DNA of 64,000 nucleotides from Exiguobacterium sp. (GCF_020832205.1 NZ_JAFIFD010000038.1:62001-126000); one strand, 5' to 3'; shown: positions 41,301 to 49,774, counted from the first letter of the stretch. Translations and numbers: made by a program. Notes: generated from the letters alone by a model not told the origin.

Positions 41301-41936
41301 ATGAAACGAGTTGCTACCATAGTGCTCGGAACGCTGATCATGGCGTTCGGTTATTATTATTTGAATGAACAGTTTGGTTTGGCAGAAGGAGGCTTTGTCG
41401 GGTTAGCGTTACTCGGCCGCTATTTATTTGATATCGATCCTGCGATCTCGATGATCGTGCTCGACATTCCCTTCTTTTTAATCGCCCTTTGGTGGAAAGG
41501 CTGGCGCTTCGTCGGACAAGCGGTGCTCGCGGCGGCGTCACTCTCGCTCAGCTATGCGATGTGGGACCGGCTCGACCTGTTGACGTTTGACATCCAGGTT
41601 TGGCCTGCGACCTTATTTGCTGCGATCGCAAGTGGAATCGTGACCGGTTACGGTCTCGGTCTCGTCTTGAAGTCAGGCGGAGCGACCGGAGGCGACGATT
41701 TATTCGCACTCGGTTTGTCAAAGTGGACCGGCGTATCGGTCGGAACGATTCTCATCGCCTTCGATGTGATCGTCCTCGCGATCTCGCTCATCTACTTGCC
41801 GCTCTCGAACGCGCTTTACACGCTCATCGCGGTCTCGATCGCGGGTCGTGTCGTCACGAAGATGTTGACGGAAGACGCTGTCGAAGTAGCCGTACCAAGT
41901 GTGACCAAACTTGCACCAAAAAACGATCTCGCGTGA
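41301..41936 (+). CDS. YitT family membrane protein
   Basis: A 211-residue protein with about five N-terminal membrane helices of the YitT_membrane (DUF161) type; GTLIMAFGYYYL, the GGFVGLALLGRYLF segment and GYGLGLVLKSGGATGGDDLFAL are family features. It lacks the C-terminal DUF2179 domain found in the longer YitT proteins (about 280 residues), so it is the short form. Function unknown; transport is suspected. The start is the ATG at 41301, 9 bases after GGGGAGG, not the upstream codon of the track. The ribosome binding site is in a hairpin. Confidence 0.82.
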   Translation: MKRVATIVLGTLIMAFGYYYLNEQFGLAEGGFVGLALLGRYLFDIDPAISMIVLDIPFFLIALWWKGWRFVGQAVLAAASLSLSYAMWDRLDLLTFDIQVWPATLFAAIASGIVTGYGLGLVLKSGGATGGDDLFALGLSKWTGVSVGTILIAFDVIVLAISLIYLPLSNALYTLIAVSIAGRVVTKMLTEDAVEVAVPSVTKLAPKNDLA

Positions 41937-41954
41937 GATCGTTTTTTTTTTTTT
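41918..41954 (+). terminator. Terminator of the YitT gene
   Basis: AAAACGATCTC-GCGT-GAGATCGTTTT followed by a long T run; the stop codon is in the stem-loop. Confidence 0.93.
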
Positions 41955-41985
41955 GCGCGATACGTCCGAGCAGAATCGCAACTGG

Positions 41986-42441
41986 TCATTGGATGGAACT
42001 CGCAATGTGAAGTAAATCTTCTTTTGAGAGATGGTCTCCTGTATAGTCGATGGCGTATTCGACATTGTCTTGTTGCCAACTGACCATCTTCATATCATCA
42101 AATTCGGTATAGTGACCGTCTAATCCGTCTCTAATCCTGACTTCATCGTCCCAACTGCTGACATGATTCCAGCCTATGTCAGTGGTCGCCCAAACGGTGA
42201 GTGACTCGGTTTCATTTTTATAGACGAGCCTCACTTGGTTTAAGTTCTGGAGGTAGGCATGTTGCTCTTCTACCTGGAGGGGGAGGTGGGAGGGAGGTGC
42301 AACATGGAACGGCACGAACGAGGTTGCAACGGTAATCGGCATGGGGAGAGGTGTACGGCTGATGACCAAAAGCGCAAACGTCATAGCAAAGATCATGAGG
42401 AAAACGCCACGGCTCTTTCGCTGTTTTGTGTGCTGAATCAC
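41986..42441 (-). CDS. Membrane-anchored DUF4367-like protein
   Basis: A 151-residue protein with one N-terminal transmembrane helix (VFLMIFAMTFALLVISR) and an external domain. The C-terminal MVSWQQDNVEYAIDYTGDHLSKEDLLHIASSIQ fits the DUF4367 pattern (W-x-x-x-x-x-Y-x-I ... LSKEEL-x-x-IA-x-S), a domain often found in anti-sigma-like or wall-facing proteins; this is a match by eye. The start is GTG, 8 bases after AGGAGG. It is convergent with the YitT gene and divergent from the YwiC-like gene. Confidence 0.65.
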   Translation of the reverse strand: MIQHTKQRKSRGVFLMIFAMTFALLVISRTPLPMPITVATSFVPFHVAPPSHLPLQVEEQHAYLQNLNQVRLVYKNETESLTVWATTDIGWNHVSSWDDEVRIRDGLDGHYTEFDDMKMVSWQQDNVEYAIDYTGDHLSKEDLLHIASSIQ

Positions 42442-42617
42442 TTTCTATACCTCCTGTTTATCGGTTCACTTCTAGAATACAGGAATGAGAAGATAAAGAA
42501 TGAATTTTTTTTACTAATTATGGATATACAAACGTTGGTAAGTTGTGCAATCAGTAACAATTATCACAGCGTCCAGAAAAACATTGCTTTACACTGAACG
42601 TAGAAGGAGTGAGAGAA

Positions 42618-43340
42618 ATGAAATGGATGATTCCAAAACAACATGGTGCCTGGTCGATGCTCATTCTACCGTTCGTATTGGGCGGGATTGTCGGCGGATG
42701 GACACTCGCGCACGTGCCGTTCGCCGTCGCTTGGCTATTCGTCTATATGGGTACGTTCTTCCTATTCCAATATGTGAAACAACGCAAAAAGTCGAGTGAC
42801 TTGTTGCGCACGGTCGTGACGTACCTTGGCATCAGTATCGTCGCGGCAATCCCGGTTTTCATCACGGAGTGGCGCCTCGTCTGGTTCGTGCTAGCCATGG
42901 TCCCGTTCGGGCTCGTCAACGGCTACTTCGCTAAACAAAAAGACGAGCGTAACGTCTGGAACGACGTCAGTGCCGTCACATCGTTTTGCATCGGTGGGAT
43001 GGCGAGCTATTATTTAGGTGCCGGAACACTCGGATGGACGATCGTCTGGATGTTCTTATTCCCCTACCTTTATTTCCTCGGAAGTATTTTTTACGTCAAG
43101 ACGATGATTCGTGAGAAGAAGAGCACGATGTACCGCAACGTGTCATGGGGATATCATCTCGTGCTTGTCGTGTCGTTCATCGTTCTTGGTTATCCGTTGT
43201 TAGCGCTCGCCTACGTGCCGAGTCTCGTCCGAGCGGTCGTGTTTTACGGGAAAAAGATCCCGATCATGCGAATCGGGATCGTGGAGATTGCGAACTCTGT
43301 GTTCGTGTTAGTCTGTCTGAGCGTTTATTTATACACATAG
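42618..43340 (+). CDS. YwiC-like family membrane protein
   Basis: A 240-residue protein with seven or eight hydrophobic helices. The start MKWMIPKQHGAWSMLILPFVLGG, with its KQHGAW motif, is the hallmark of the YwiC-like family. In Bacillus subtilis ywiC lies next to nitrate-respiration genes; nothing of that kind is seen here, so the function is unknown. The ORF-track GTG overlaps the ribosome binding site AAGGAGTG; the ATG at 42618 is preferred. Confidence 0.85.
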   Translation: MKWMIPKQHGAWSMLILPFVLGGIVGGWTLAHVPFAVAWLFVYMGTFFLFQYVKQRKKSSDLLRTVVTYLGISIVAAIPVFITEWRLVWFVLAMVPFGLVNGYFAKQKDERNVWNDVSAVTSFCIGGMASYYLGAGTLGWTIVWMFLFPYLYFLGSIFYVKTMIREKKSTMYRNVSWGYHLVLVVSFIVLGYPLLALAYVPSLVRAVVFYGKKIPIMRIGIVEIANSVFVLVCLSVYLYT

Positions 43341-43361
43341 AAGGGGCGACCCTTCTTTTTT
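43339..43361 (+). terminator. Terminator of the YwiC-like gene
   Basis: AGAAGGG-GCGA-CCCTTCT followed by TTTTT; it overlaps the end of the convergent DUF4003 gene. Confidence 0.75.
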
Positions 43362-44307
43362 AGTTGTTTGATGATGTGGTCGAAATGACGGCGACGGTCG
43401 CGGCGGCGGTTGCAGCTTGTTGCATCGCGAGCAGATGGGCGAACGTGCCATGCAGGAGCAACTCACTCGCCTCTTCCGTAATATGTTCTGCGGCGACGAG
43501 TTGCAATGCGATGGTCAAGCTATGTGTATTGAACCAGCGCTGTCTTTCGACTTCGGCCGCGACGATATCCGCGATCACGCGTTCATCATCCTCGTTCGGT
43601 GCCGACACGATCGTGAGGAGGGCGAGCGGTGGTAAATGCTCGTTTCGCACCGCGATATTTTGCATGTTCAGCCGTTCGCGCCAGTCAAGGAAACGAGTGA
43701 CGGCATCGTCTGGGGCAAGTTCACTGAAGGCGAGCAAATGCGAGACGAGCTGCAGTTCGTTTGAACGGGACACGTGTTGCTTTAGCGCCTCGTAGTACGC
43801 TTCGATGCGGTCGTTCAAGGCAGTGTGGTCATCAAATGCTTGAACAAGGACGAGCGCCGACAACAAATCTTCTTCACTCGTGAGCCAAGGGTGGTGGCGT
43901 TTGAACGTCTGGTATAGAGAACTCGCTTCATCGAGACGTCGTTCCGGGTCATCGGTGTTGAGCAGTTGGCTCGCGATGAACGGGCGTAACGTGCTGTAGC
44001 GGAAGTGCTTCCGGTCGAGTAACTGATCGAGTCGGAGCGCCTCATCGATGGCAGGGGCGACGTCCTCATATTTGGCGTCGAGGAATGACAACCAGACGAG
44101 GCTGTTCGTCCCTCGGAATTTCGAGAATATGCCGGTCTTCTGTTTCAAGGCGGCTTGGGCTGCTTCGAAACGTTCCGCCTCGAATGGTGCGTCATGGATG
44201 GCATAGTTGATGGCCATCAATCTTCGGAAGTCGTCGGTGAGCGACCATTTGGTCGCTTGTTTAATCGCTTCGAACGCCTCAAGGTAACGGGTGTAACGCG
44301 TCATCAT
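43360..44307 (-). CDS. DUF4003 family protein
   Basis: A 315-residue helical, soluble protein of the DUF4003 family of Bacillales. Family features include the early KQKTGIFSKFRGTNSL segment and the C-terminal cluster LLLHGTFAHLLAMQQAATAAATVAVISTTSS. The function is unknown. AGGAGG is 9 bases before the first of two adjacent ATG codons (44307 or 44304). It is a single-gene unit. Confidence 0.75.
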   Translation of the reverse strand: MMTRYTRYLEAFEAIKQATKWSLTDDFRRLMAINYAIHDAPFEAERFEAAQAALKQKTGIFSKFRGTNSLVWLSFLDAKYEDVAPAIDEALRLDQLLDRKHFRYSTLRPFIASQLLNTDDPERRLDEASSLYQTFKRHHPWLTSEEDLLSALVLVQAFDDHTALNDRIEAYYEALKQHVSRSNELQLVSHLLAFSELAPDDAVTRFLDWRERLNMQNIAVRNEHLPPLALLTIVSAPNEDDERVIADIVAAEVERQRWFNTHSLTIALQLVAAEHITEEASELLLHGTFAHLLAMQQAATAAATVAVISTTSSNN

Positions 44308-44487
44308 CTGAAAAACCTCCTTTTCCTACATACGACACATCCACTGAGAATGTTTCAACACGTGAGCTTCATCTTCCTTCGTGTTCCCTTTATTCCTCAG
44401 AAGCGAAAGGGAAGACGTTTAGTTGAAAACGAAGAGGGAATCAAATGGATGTCAGAAGATTCTGGTTTCTTCGGGAGGTGTAAAGGG

Positions 44488-44958
44488 ATGAAGAAACGTC
44501 CTTATACGTACGCGTTTCGAAATTTCGGTTCGGGATTTCTATTTGGGATCGGGCTCATCGCATTTGTTGATGAAACGGTCTTCCATCAACTCCTCGCGTG
44601 GCATCACTTTTATGATCGATCGACTTTAAAGGTGGGTTTGTTTTCAGATGGTCTGTTCCACGCCTTTAGTTGGTTCGCCACCGTCGCTTCTTTGTTTTTA
44701 TTAGCCGATTTGCGAAGACGGCAATCCTTTTGGTTGAAGAGATGGCTGAGCGGGGTGCTCATCGGAGTGGGGTTTTTCCAACTGTACGACGGAATCGTTC
44801 ATCATAAGGTGTTTCAACTTCACCAAATTCGCTATGGCGTGAACATTCTTCCTTATGACCTCACTTGGAACATTGCGGCCGCAGTGATTTTGATCGGTGG
44901 CATCGTGCTGTTCAGCCAGACGCAAAAACGGAAGAGACTTGCGGAAGAAGGGGGATGA
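44488..44958 (+). CDS. DUF2243 family membrane protein
   Basis: A 156-residue protein with four membrane helices. The motifs GFVDETVFHQLLAWHHFYD (read here as AFVDETVFHQLL) and LSGVLIGVGFFQLYDGIVHHKVFQLHQIRYG identify DUF2243; the many conserved histidines suggest metal or heme handling. The ORF-track start (44155) is antisense to DUF4003; the ATG at 44488, after GGGAGGTGTAAAGGG, is the real start. The stop overlaps the CtaG gene (ATGA). DUF2243 and CtaG genes commonly occur together. Confidence 0.85.
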   Translation: MKKRPYTYAFRNFGSGFLFGIGLIAFVDETVFHQLLAWHHFYDRSTLKVGLFSDGLFHAFSWFATVASLFLLADLRRRQSFWLKRWLSGVLIGVGFFQLYDGIVHHKVFQLHQIRYGVNILPYDLTWNIAAAVILIGGIVLFSQTQKRKRLAEEGG

Positions 44959-45749
44959 GCGATATGCATTCCCACATGCACGTACCTGGGGGAGGGTATG
45001 AGGCGCTCGTCTCACTCGTGTTGCTGTCAGGACTGCTCATCTATCCGCTCGCCGCTGTGACGACGAGTCGCCACTACAAATCGTGGCCGCTTCACCGCTA
45101 CGGATTTTGGATCGCCGGCGTGTTAACAGCGGGGCTCGCCCTCGTCGGACCGTTGGCAACCTACGCCCACGCCAATTTTGTCGGGCATATGATCGGACAT
45201 CTGCTTCTTGGGATGTTGGCGCCGCTTTTGCTTGCTTTGGCGGCCCCGATGACGTTGATGTTACGGACGCTCCGTGTAGGGACGGCGCGGCACGTGACGC
45301 GGTTGTTAAAAAGCCGTGTCCTTCAATTCATCACACATCCTGCTACGGCGGCCGTTTTAAACATCGGAGGCCTATATGTGCTCTACTTGACGAACGTTTA
45401 TTCGCTCATGCACGAATCGGCTTTGTTGTATGCGCTAATCCATCTGCACGTGTTTTTGGCAGGGTATGTGTTCACGATTTCGCTCATCTATGTGGACCTG
45501 CCCCCACATCGCTACAGTTACGTCTATCGCGCGACGATATTGGTGCTTGCCTTGGCCGGCCATAAAATATTGGCGAAACTCATTTATGCCAACCCGCCAA
45601 ACGGAGTGCCAAGAGGGGAAGCGGAGGCAGGAGCGCTTTGGATGTATTATGGAGGTGACGTGGTCGATGTCATCTTGATTATTATTCTTTGTTACCAGTG
45701 GTACAAAGCGACCGCGCCTCGTCATCTCGCGCTGCGGGACAACGGCTGA
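44955..45749 (+). CDS. CtaG-family (caa3-type) cytochrome c oxidase assembly protein
   Basis: A 264-residue protein with seven membrane helices of the Caa3_CtaG type. The blocks FVGHMIGHLLLGMLAPLLLALAAPMTLMLR and LIHLHVFLAGYVFTISLIYVDLPPH are characteristic, and the histidines in them (GHMIGH; LIHLHVF) may bind copper during assembly of the oxidase CuB site, as proposed for the family. No oxidase genes are in the window. The track begins upstream in the DUF2243 frame; the true ATG at 44955 overlaps the preceding stop, after GAAGAAGGGGG. Confidence 0.86.
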   Translation: MSDMHSHMHVPGGGYEALVSLVLLSGLLIYPLAAVTTSRHYKSWPLHRYGFWIAGVLTAGLALVGPLATYAHANFVGHMIGHLLLGMLAPLLLALAAPMTLMLRTLRVGTARHVTRLLKSRVLQFITHPATAAVLNIGGLYVLYLTNVYSLMHESALLYALIHLHVFLAGYVFTISLIYVDLPPHRYSYVYRATILVLALAGHKILAKLIYANPPNGVPRGEAEAGALWMYYGGDVVDVILIIILCYQWYKATAPRHLALRDNG

Positions 45750-45756
45750 CGGTAAG

Positions 45757-45800
45757 AAAAAAGACGATTCTCCCGAACGGATCGGAGGAATCGTCTTTTT
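45757..45800. terminator. Bidirectional terminator
   Basis: AAAAGACGATTC and GAATCGTCTTTT arms with an additional TCC / GGA pair, between the CtaG gene and the convergent YbjN-type gene. Confidence 0.88.
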
Positions 45801-45833
45801 GTCTGGCGACTGACGTCGTCAGAGAAGTGATGG

Positions 45834-46265
45834 TCATTGTACTTGCGTATACAACTTCTGCATGTACTCGTTCACTTCATCAGCCGCTTGGAACATCATG
45901 AACGAATGTTGCAAGATGATCTCCGGCGAGAAGCCAAGGTCAAGGTCGAGCGTCGAGGCGAGCGTAACGTCACGGTCGCTGTCGAGTACGCAACGGAAGT
46001 ATTTGAACTCTTGGTTGAACTCGTTCAAGGCGTTGAGGATCGGCAAGTCTTCGACGTAGTCCGGCACGTGCGTCACGGTCGCGGCATAGAGCTCGGCGTC
46101 CGTCGTCTTTTTGTTGAAGGCGATAATCATAACGGGCTGAGCCCCAGATTTAGTCGTTTCACGTGTCAAAAACGTAACGTGTGTTTCGGTCTCGCTCTCT
46201 TTGAACGTCATGTTGCGTTCAGCGACGAGCGCTTTAAATGATTCCACTTTTTCTTCGAAGTTCAC
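45834..46265 (-). CDS. YbjN-type (CesT/sensory transduction-like) domain protein
   Basis: A 143-residue soluble protein. The layout of strands and helices with VMIIAFNKKTTDAELYAATV, LNALNEFNQEFKYFRCVLDSDRDVTLASTLDL and a final helix QHSFMMFQAADEVNEYMQKL is that of the YbjN domain, which adopts a type III chaperone-like fold. Members are thought to assist protein folding or signalling; the role is unknown. The ORF track extends too far upstream; the GTG at 46265 follows AAGGGGGA by 8 bases. It lies downstream of cstR on the same strand, 66 bases away. Confidence 0.68.
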   Translation of the reverse strand: MNFEEKVESFKALVAERNMTFKESETETHVTFLTRETTKSGAQPVMIIAFNKKTTDAELYAATVTHVPDYVEDLPILNALNEFNQEFKYFRCVLDSDRDVTLASTLDLDLGFSPEIILQHSFMMFQAADEVNEYMQKLYTQVQ

Positions 46266-46331
46266 AAAGAAGTCCCCCTTAAAAGTCGTTACTCTAACTT
46301 TCGCCCATTTGGGAAGGGAAAGCAAGGGGAA

Positions 46332-46598
46332 CTAGCGTTTCATCAACATTTTGATGGCTTCTTCGACCGTTTCAGACGTATCTTCGCCATCTTGTTGTGC
46401 GGTGATAATGCACTGCTCTAAATTTTTCGCGACGATGATCGTCGAGGCGCGGTCGAGCGCCGATCGGGCTGCGCTCAACTGGGTGACGACATCACGGCAC
46501 TCTTTTCCTTCTTCCATCATCCGGATGATGGCCCGAATCTGACCTTCGACACGCTTCATCCGGTTCAACACTTTCGTGTCATATTGATACTGTTCCAT
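46332..46598 (-). CDS. cstR: CsoR-family repressor, CstR (persulfide-sensing) type
   Basis: An 88-residue all-helical CsoR/RcnR-family repressor. Cysteines C34 (GKECRDVV) and C63 (NLEQCIITA) occupy the two thiol positions, but the copper-ligating histidine of CsoR is replaced by asparagine (N59). This two-cysteine pattern without histidine is that of CstR, which senses persulfides by forming interprotomer di- and trisulfides. It is divergent from a rhodanese and a CoA-disulfide reductase/TusA/DsrE fusion, the usual CstR targets, and both promoters carry G-tract palindromes. GAGGTG is 8 bases before the ATG. Confidence 0.85.
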   Translation of the reverse strand: MEQYQYDTKVLNRMKRVEGQIRAIIRMMEEGKECRDVVTQLSAARSALDRASTIIVAKNLEQCIITAQQDGEDTSETVEEAIKMLMKR

Positions 46599-46657
46599 TT
46601 CTGTTCACCTCTATAGTAAAAATCGTTCAGTAACCCAACTATTTATTGTGTAGTCTC

Positions 46658-46686
46658 ATCTTAATACGTGGGGGAGTATGTGTCGA
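46658..46686 (-). promoter_or_regulatory. Probable cstR promoter with operator in the spacer
   Basis: Minus-strand TCGACA, 17-base spacer, TAAGAT. The spacer is almost entirely the palindrome at 46664-46679. Confidence 0.6.
46664..46679. promoter_or_regulatory. Putative CstR operator 1 (cstR side)
   Basis: ATAC-GTGGGGGA-GTAT has the ATAC/GTAT ends and central G-tract typical of CsoR-family operators. Confidence 0.65.
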
Positions 46687-46743
46687 GCGACAACCTTTGA
46701 AGTGAAGAATTTTAAAAGTTTGCGGTTTCGTCAAACATATTCC

Positions 46744-46772
46744 TTGCAATGAGATACCATAGGGGGTATATT
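46744..46772 (+). promoter_or_regulatory. Promoter of the rhodanese-cdr operon
   Basis: TTGCAA, 17 bases, TATATT, with the operator in the spacer. Confidence 0.65.
46754..46769. promoter_or_regulatory. Putative CstR operator 2 (rhodanese side)
   Basis: ATACCATAGGGGGTAT: an ATACC / GGGTAT palindrome with a G-tract, between the -35 and -10 of the operon promoter. Confidence 0.7.
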
Positions 46773-46885
46773 AATGACGTGGACGCGAATTGTTCAACGA
46801 ATCACAAACTTTGTTGGACGCCCGCGACCAAGCTGAGATAAAAACCGTACACATGATACATGAAGAAAAGGATGGGTTTACAAAG

Positions 46886-47191
46886 ATGAAAGCATCGGCT
46901 TTAAAACGACAAATGGATTTTGAAGTACCTGTAAATATCGTCGACGTTCGTGAACGGGACGAATTTCAAGAAGCGCACATCGCCGGGGCGAAAAACTATC
47001 CGCTCTCTGAATTAGCAGAGTGGATCGACACGCTCGACCCGGAGCAAGAATACATCGTCTTATGCCGTTCAGGTGCCCGCAGCACGCAAGCGACTTGGCA
47101 AATGGAAGCAAAAGGCTATAAAGTGGTCAATATAGAAGATGGCTTGATGAGTTGGCCAGGTGAAGTCGTCAAAGGAGGAAATGAGCAATGA
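46886..47191 (+). CDS. Single-domain rhodanese (sulfurtransferase)
   Basis: A 101-residue rhodanese with the active-site loop CRSGARS (cysteine at about residue 64) and the typical VNIVDVRERDEFQEAHIAGAKNYPL entry. It carries persulfide sulfur between donors and acceptors in the cytosol. The track starts at 46790, but that region contains no good site; the ATG at 46886 follows AAAGGATGGG and begins MKASALKRQ, and an ATG at 46853 is an alternative. The TGA overlaps the ATG of the downstream fusion gene, so the two are co-translated. Confidence 0.85.
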   Translation: MKASALKRQMDFEVPVNIVDVRERDEFQEAHIAGAKNYPLSELAEWIDTLDPEQEYIVLCRSGARSTQATWQMEAKGYKVVNIEDGLMSWPGEVVKGGNEQ

Positions 47192-49659
47192 GTAAAAAAA
47201 TCGTAATCGTCGGTGGGGTGGCAGGTGGTGCCTCGGCAGCAGCCCGTCTTCGCCGTTTAAATGAAGAGAACCAAATTGTCATGTTCGACCGTGGAGAATA
47301 TATTTCGTTCGCGAACTGCGGTCTTCCATATTACATCGGAGACGTGATCCAAGACCGTCAAAAGTTACTCGTCCAAACGGTCGAAGGGATGAACAAACGA
47401 TTCCAGCTCGACATCCGTAACTTGACAGAAGTGACAAAAATCAACCGTGCTGAGAAAACGGTATCGGTGAAAAACGTCAAAACGGGCGAGACGTATGATG
47501 AGTCATACGACGTACTCGTCTTGTCTCCAGGTGCGAAACCGATTCGTCCGAACATTCCTGGAATCGAAGAAGCAGAAGACATCTTCACGCTCCGTAACAT
47601 TCCGGATACGGATAAAATCCGCAGCTACGTTGATGACAAGGCGCCAAAACACGCGACTGTCATCGGTGGAGGCTTCATCGGAATTGAAATGGCTGAAAAC
47701 TTGCGTGAGCGCGGCGTCGATGTGACACTCGTCGAAATGGCCGATCAAGTCATGACACCGCTCGACCGTGAAATGGTATCACCTGTCCATGAACATATGC
47801 GTCTTCATGGCGTCGACCTTCAATTGTCTGATGGTGTCGACTCGTTCTCGGAAAAAGGGAAACGTGTCCACTTGAAGAGCGGTCGCGTCATTGAAACGGA
47901 CATGGTCGTCTTGTCGATCGGCGTCGTGCCGGAATCTTCAATCGCGACAGAAGCCGGTCTTGAGACAGGCATTCGTGGCGCGATTCGTGTCAACGAGAAG
48001 ATGCTCACGTCAGACCCTAACATCTATGCGATCGGTGATGCTGTCGAAGTACTCGACTACGTCTTCAAAGAGCCGACGGTCGTCCCGCTTGCATGGCCGG
48101 CTAACCGCCAAGGACGTCTCGTGGCCGACATCATTAACGGCCGTGACGTGAAATACAACGGTACGATGGGAACTGGGATTGCCAAAGTGTTTGATATGAC
48201 CGTCGCTTCGACAGGTTGGAACGAGAAACGTTTGAAAGCGGCTGGTAAAGAGTTTGAAGCCGTTCACGTGCATCCAGGTTCGCACGCCGGCTACTACCCA
48301 GGATCGACACCGGTATCGCTCAAGCTCTTGTTCCATCCGACGACAGGTGAGATCTATGGCGCCCAAGGCGTCGGCATGAACGGCGTCGACAAACGCATCG
48401 ACGTGATTGCGACAGCGATGAAAGGCGGATTGACGGTCCTCGACCTCCCAGACCTTGAACTCAGCTATGCGCCACCGTTCAGTTCGGCGAAAGACCCGGT
48501 CAACATGATCGGTTATGTCGCCTCGAACGTCGTCCTCGGGGACAACGAAGTCGTCCATTGGGACGAGATTGAAGGCTTGGTCGCGAACGGCGCGACATTG
48601 CTTGACGTCCGTGACGAGTCGGAACACGAACTTGGGAAAATCCCAGGATCGATTAACGTCCCGCTCAATTCGCTTCGTGACAACTTAGAAAACTACAGCA
48701 AAGACGAAACGATTTACGTGACATGCCAAGTCGGTCTTCGCGGATACCTTGCGTCCCGCATCTTGCGTCAAAACGGCTTCAAAGTGAAAAACTTGAGCGG
48801 TGGCTACAAAACGTGGTCACAAGTGAAGCGTGATTTCGATGCGATCGAGGAAGGTACGAAAACAGCGGCGGATGAAACAGCCGCGACAGCTACAAAGGAG
48901 GCACCACAAGCAATGATCAATGAACCAGTCGGGGAACCGATTTTCCTAGATACGTGCGGTCTGCAATGCCCGGGACCAATCTTAGAAGTAAACAAAAAAG
49001 TCGCTGAACTAGGCGAAGGCGAAACACTTCGTGTCCTCGCGAGCGACCCAGGATTCTTCGCTGACATCGAAGCGTGGGCGAAAAAGACGGGCAACAAACT
49101 CGTTTCGAAACAGTTCGTCAACGGTCGTGTTGAAGCGATCCTTCAAAAAGGCAACGGCCCTGCGGCCGTCCAAGCCGGTGCACCAGCAACTGACGGCGCT
49201 TCAATGGTCGTCTTCAGCGGTGACCTTGACCGTGCCCTTGCTTCATTCATCATCGCCCAAGGTGCTGCGGCGATGGGCAAAGACGTGACGATGTTCTTCA
49301 CGTTCTGGGGACTTAACGTCATCCGTAAGCCGGACGCGCCGGAAGTGAAGAAACAAGGTCTCGAGAAGATGTTCGGCATGATGATGCCTTCGCATGCAGG
49401 GGAACTCCCGCTCTCGAACATGAACTTTGGTGGAGTTGGTCAGAAGATGATGAAGAAAGTGATGAGCGACAAAAACGTGCCATCACTTGATGAAATGATT
49501 AAATCGGCACAAGAGGCAGGCGTCAAAATGGTCGCTTGTACGATGTCGATGGACGTCATGGGAATCAAAGAAGAAGAGTTGATCGACGGCATCGATCTCG
49601 GTGGTGTGGCCGCATACCTCGGGGCAGCTGAAGGTGGAAACTTGAACCTCTTCATCTAA
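47188..49659 (+). CDS. cdr: Four-domain CoA-disulfide reductase / rhodanese / TusA / DsrE-family fusion
   Basis: An 823-residue sulfur-handling flavoprotein. Residues 1 to about 445 form a CoA-disulfide (persulfide) reductase: FAD motif VGGVAGGASAAAR, redox cysteine C44 (SFANCGLPYYIG) and GGGFIGIEMAEN for NAD(P)H. A rhodanese domain follows (about 460-555, C513 in VTCQVGLRGY). After an Ala/Thr-rich linker (about 556-580) comes a TusA-like domain (about 585-655, CGLQCPGP with C590 and C594). A DsrE2-like domain (about 665-823, C784 in VACTMS) ends the chain. The likely task is reduction and relay of per- and polysulfides. A strong internal ribosome binding site lies in the linker. Repression by CstR is expected. 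Confidence 0.9.
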   Translation: MSKKIVIVGGVAGGASAAARLRRLNEENQIVMFDRGEYISFANCGLPYYIGDVIQDRQKLLVQTVEGMNKRFQLDIRNLTEVTKINRAEKTVSVKNVKTGETYDESYDVLVLSPGAKPIRPNIPGIEEAEDIFTLRNIPDTDKIRSYVDDKAPKHATVIGGGFIGIEMAENLRERGVDVTLVEMADQVMTPLDREMVSPVHEHMRLHGVDLQLSDGVDSFSEKGKRVHLKSGRVIETDMVVLSIGVVPESSIATEAGLETGIRGAIRVNEKMLTSDPNIYAIGDAVEVLDYVFKEPTVVPLAWPANRQGRLVADIINGRDVKYNGTMGTGIAKVFDMTVASTGWNEKRLKAAGKEFEAVHVHPGSHAGYYPGSTPVSLKLLFHPTTGEIYGAQGVGMNGVDKRIDVIATAMKGGLTVLDLPDLELSYAPPFSSAKDPVNMIGYVASNVVLGDNEVVHWDEIEGLVANGATLLDVRDESEHELGKIPGSINVPLNSLRDNLENYSKDETIYVTCQVGLRGYLASRILRQNGFKVKNLSGGYKTWSQVKRDFDAIEEGTKTAADETAATATKEAPQAMINEPVGEPIFLDTCGLQCPGPILEVNKKVAELGEGETLRVLASDPGFFADIEAWAKKTGNKLVSKQFVNGRVEAILQKGNGPAAVQAGAPATDGASMVVFSGDLDRALASFIIAQGAAAMGKDVTMFFTFWGLNVIRKPDAPEVKKQGLEKMFGMMMPSHAGELPLSNMNFGGVGQKMMKKVMSDKNVPSLDEMIKSAQEAGVKMVACTMSMDVMGIKEEELIDGIDLGGVAAYLGAAEGGNLNLFI
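48894..48915 (+). promoter_or_regulatory. Internal ribosome binding site and in-frame ATG in the fusion gene
   Basis: AAAGGAGG at 48894-48901 is followed 11 bases later by an in-frame ATG (48913, codon 576), exactly at the linker before the TusA domain. Initiation here would give a separate TusA-DsrE protein of 248 residues. Confidence 0.55.
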
Positions 49660-49676
49660 TAAACAACGAACGATTG

Positions 49677-49706
49677 GAGCGACCGGTATCATGCCGGTCG
49701 CTCTTT
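49677..49706 (+). terminator. Terminator of the sulfur operon
   Basis: GAGCGACCGG-TATCATG-CCGGTCGCTC followed by TTTC. Confidence 0.88.
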
Positions 49707-49745
49707 CTAATGTTGGAGCGGTTTTTTGAAAATTGTTGAAAAGGA

Positions 49746-49774
49746 TTGCATTATCGAATCGTTTTTCCTATAAT
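49746..49774 (+). promoter_or_regulatory. Sigma-A type promoter of the symporter gene
   Basis: TTGCAT, 17 bases, TATAAT. Confidence 0.75.
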
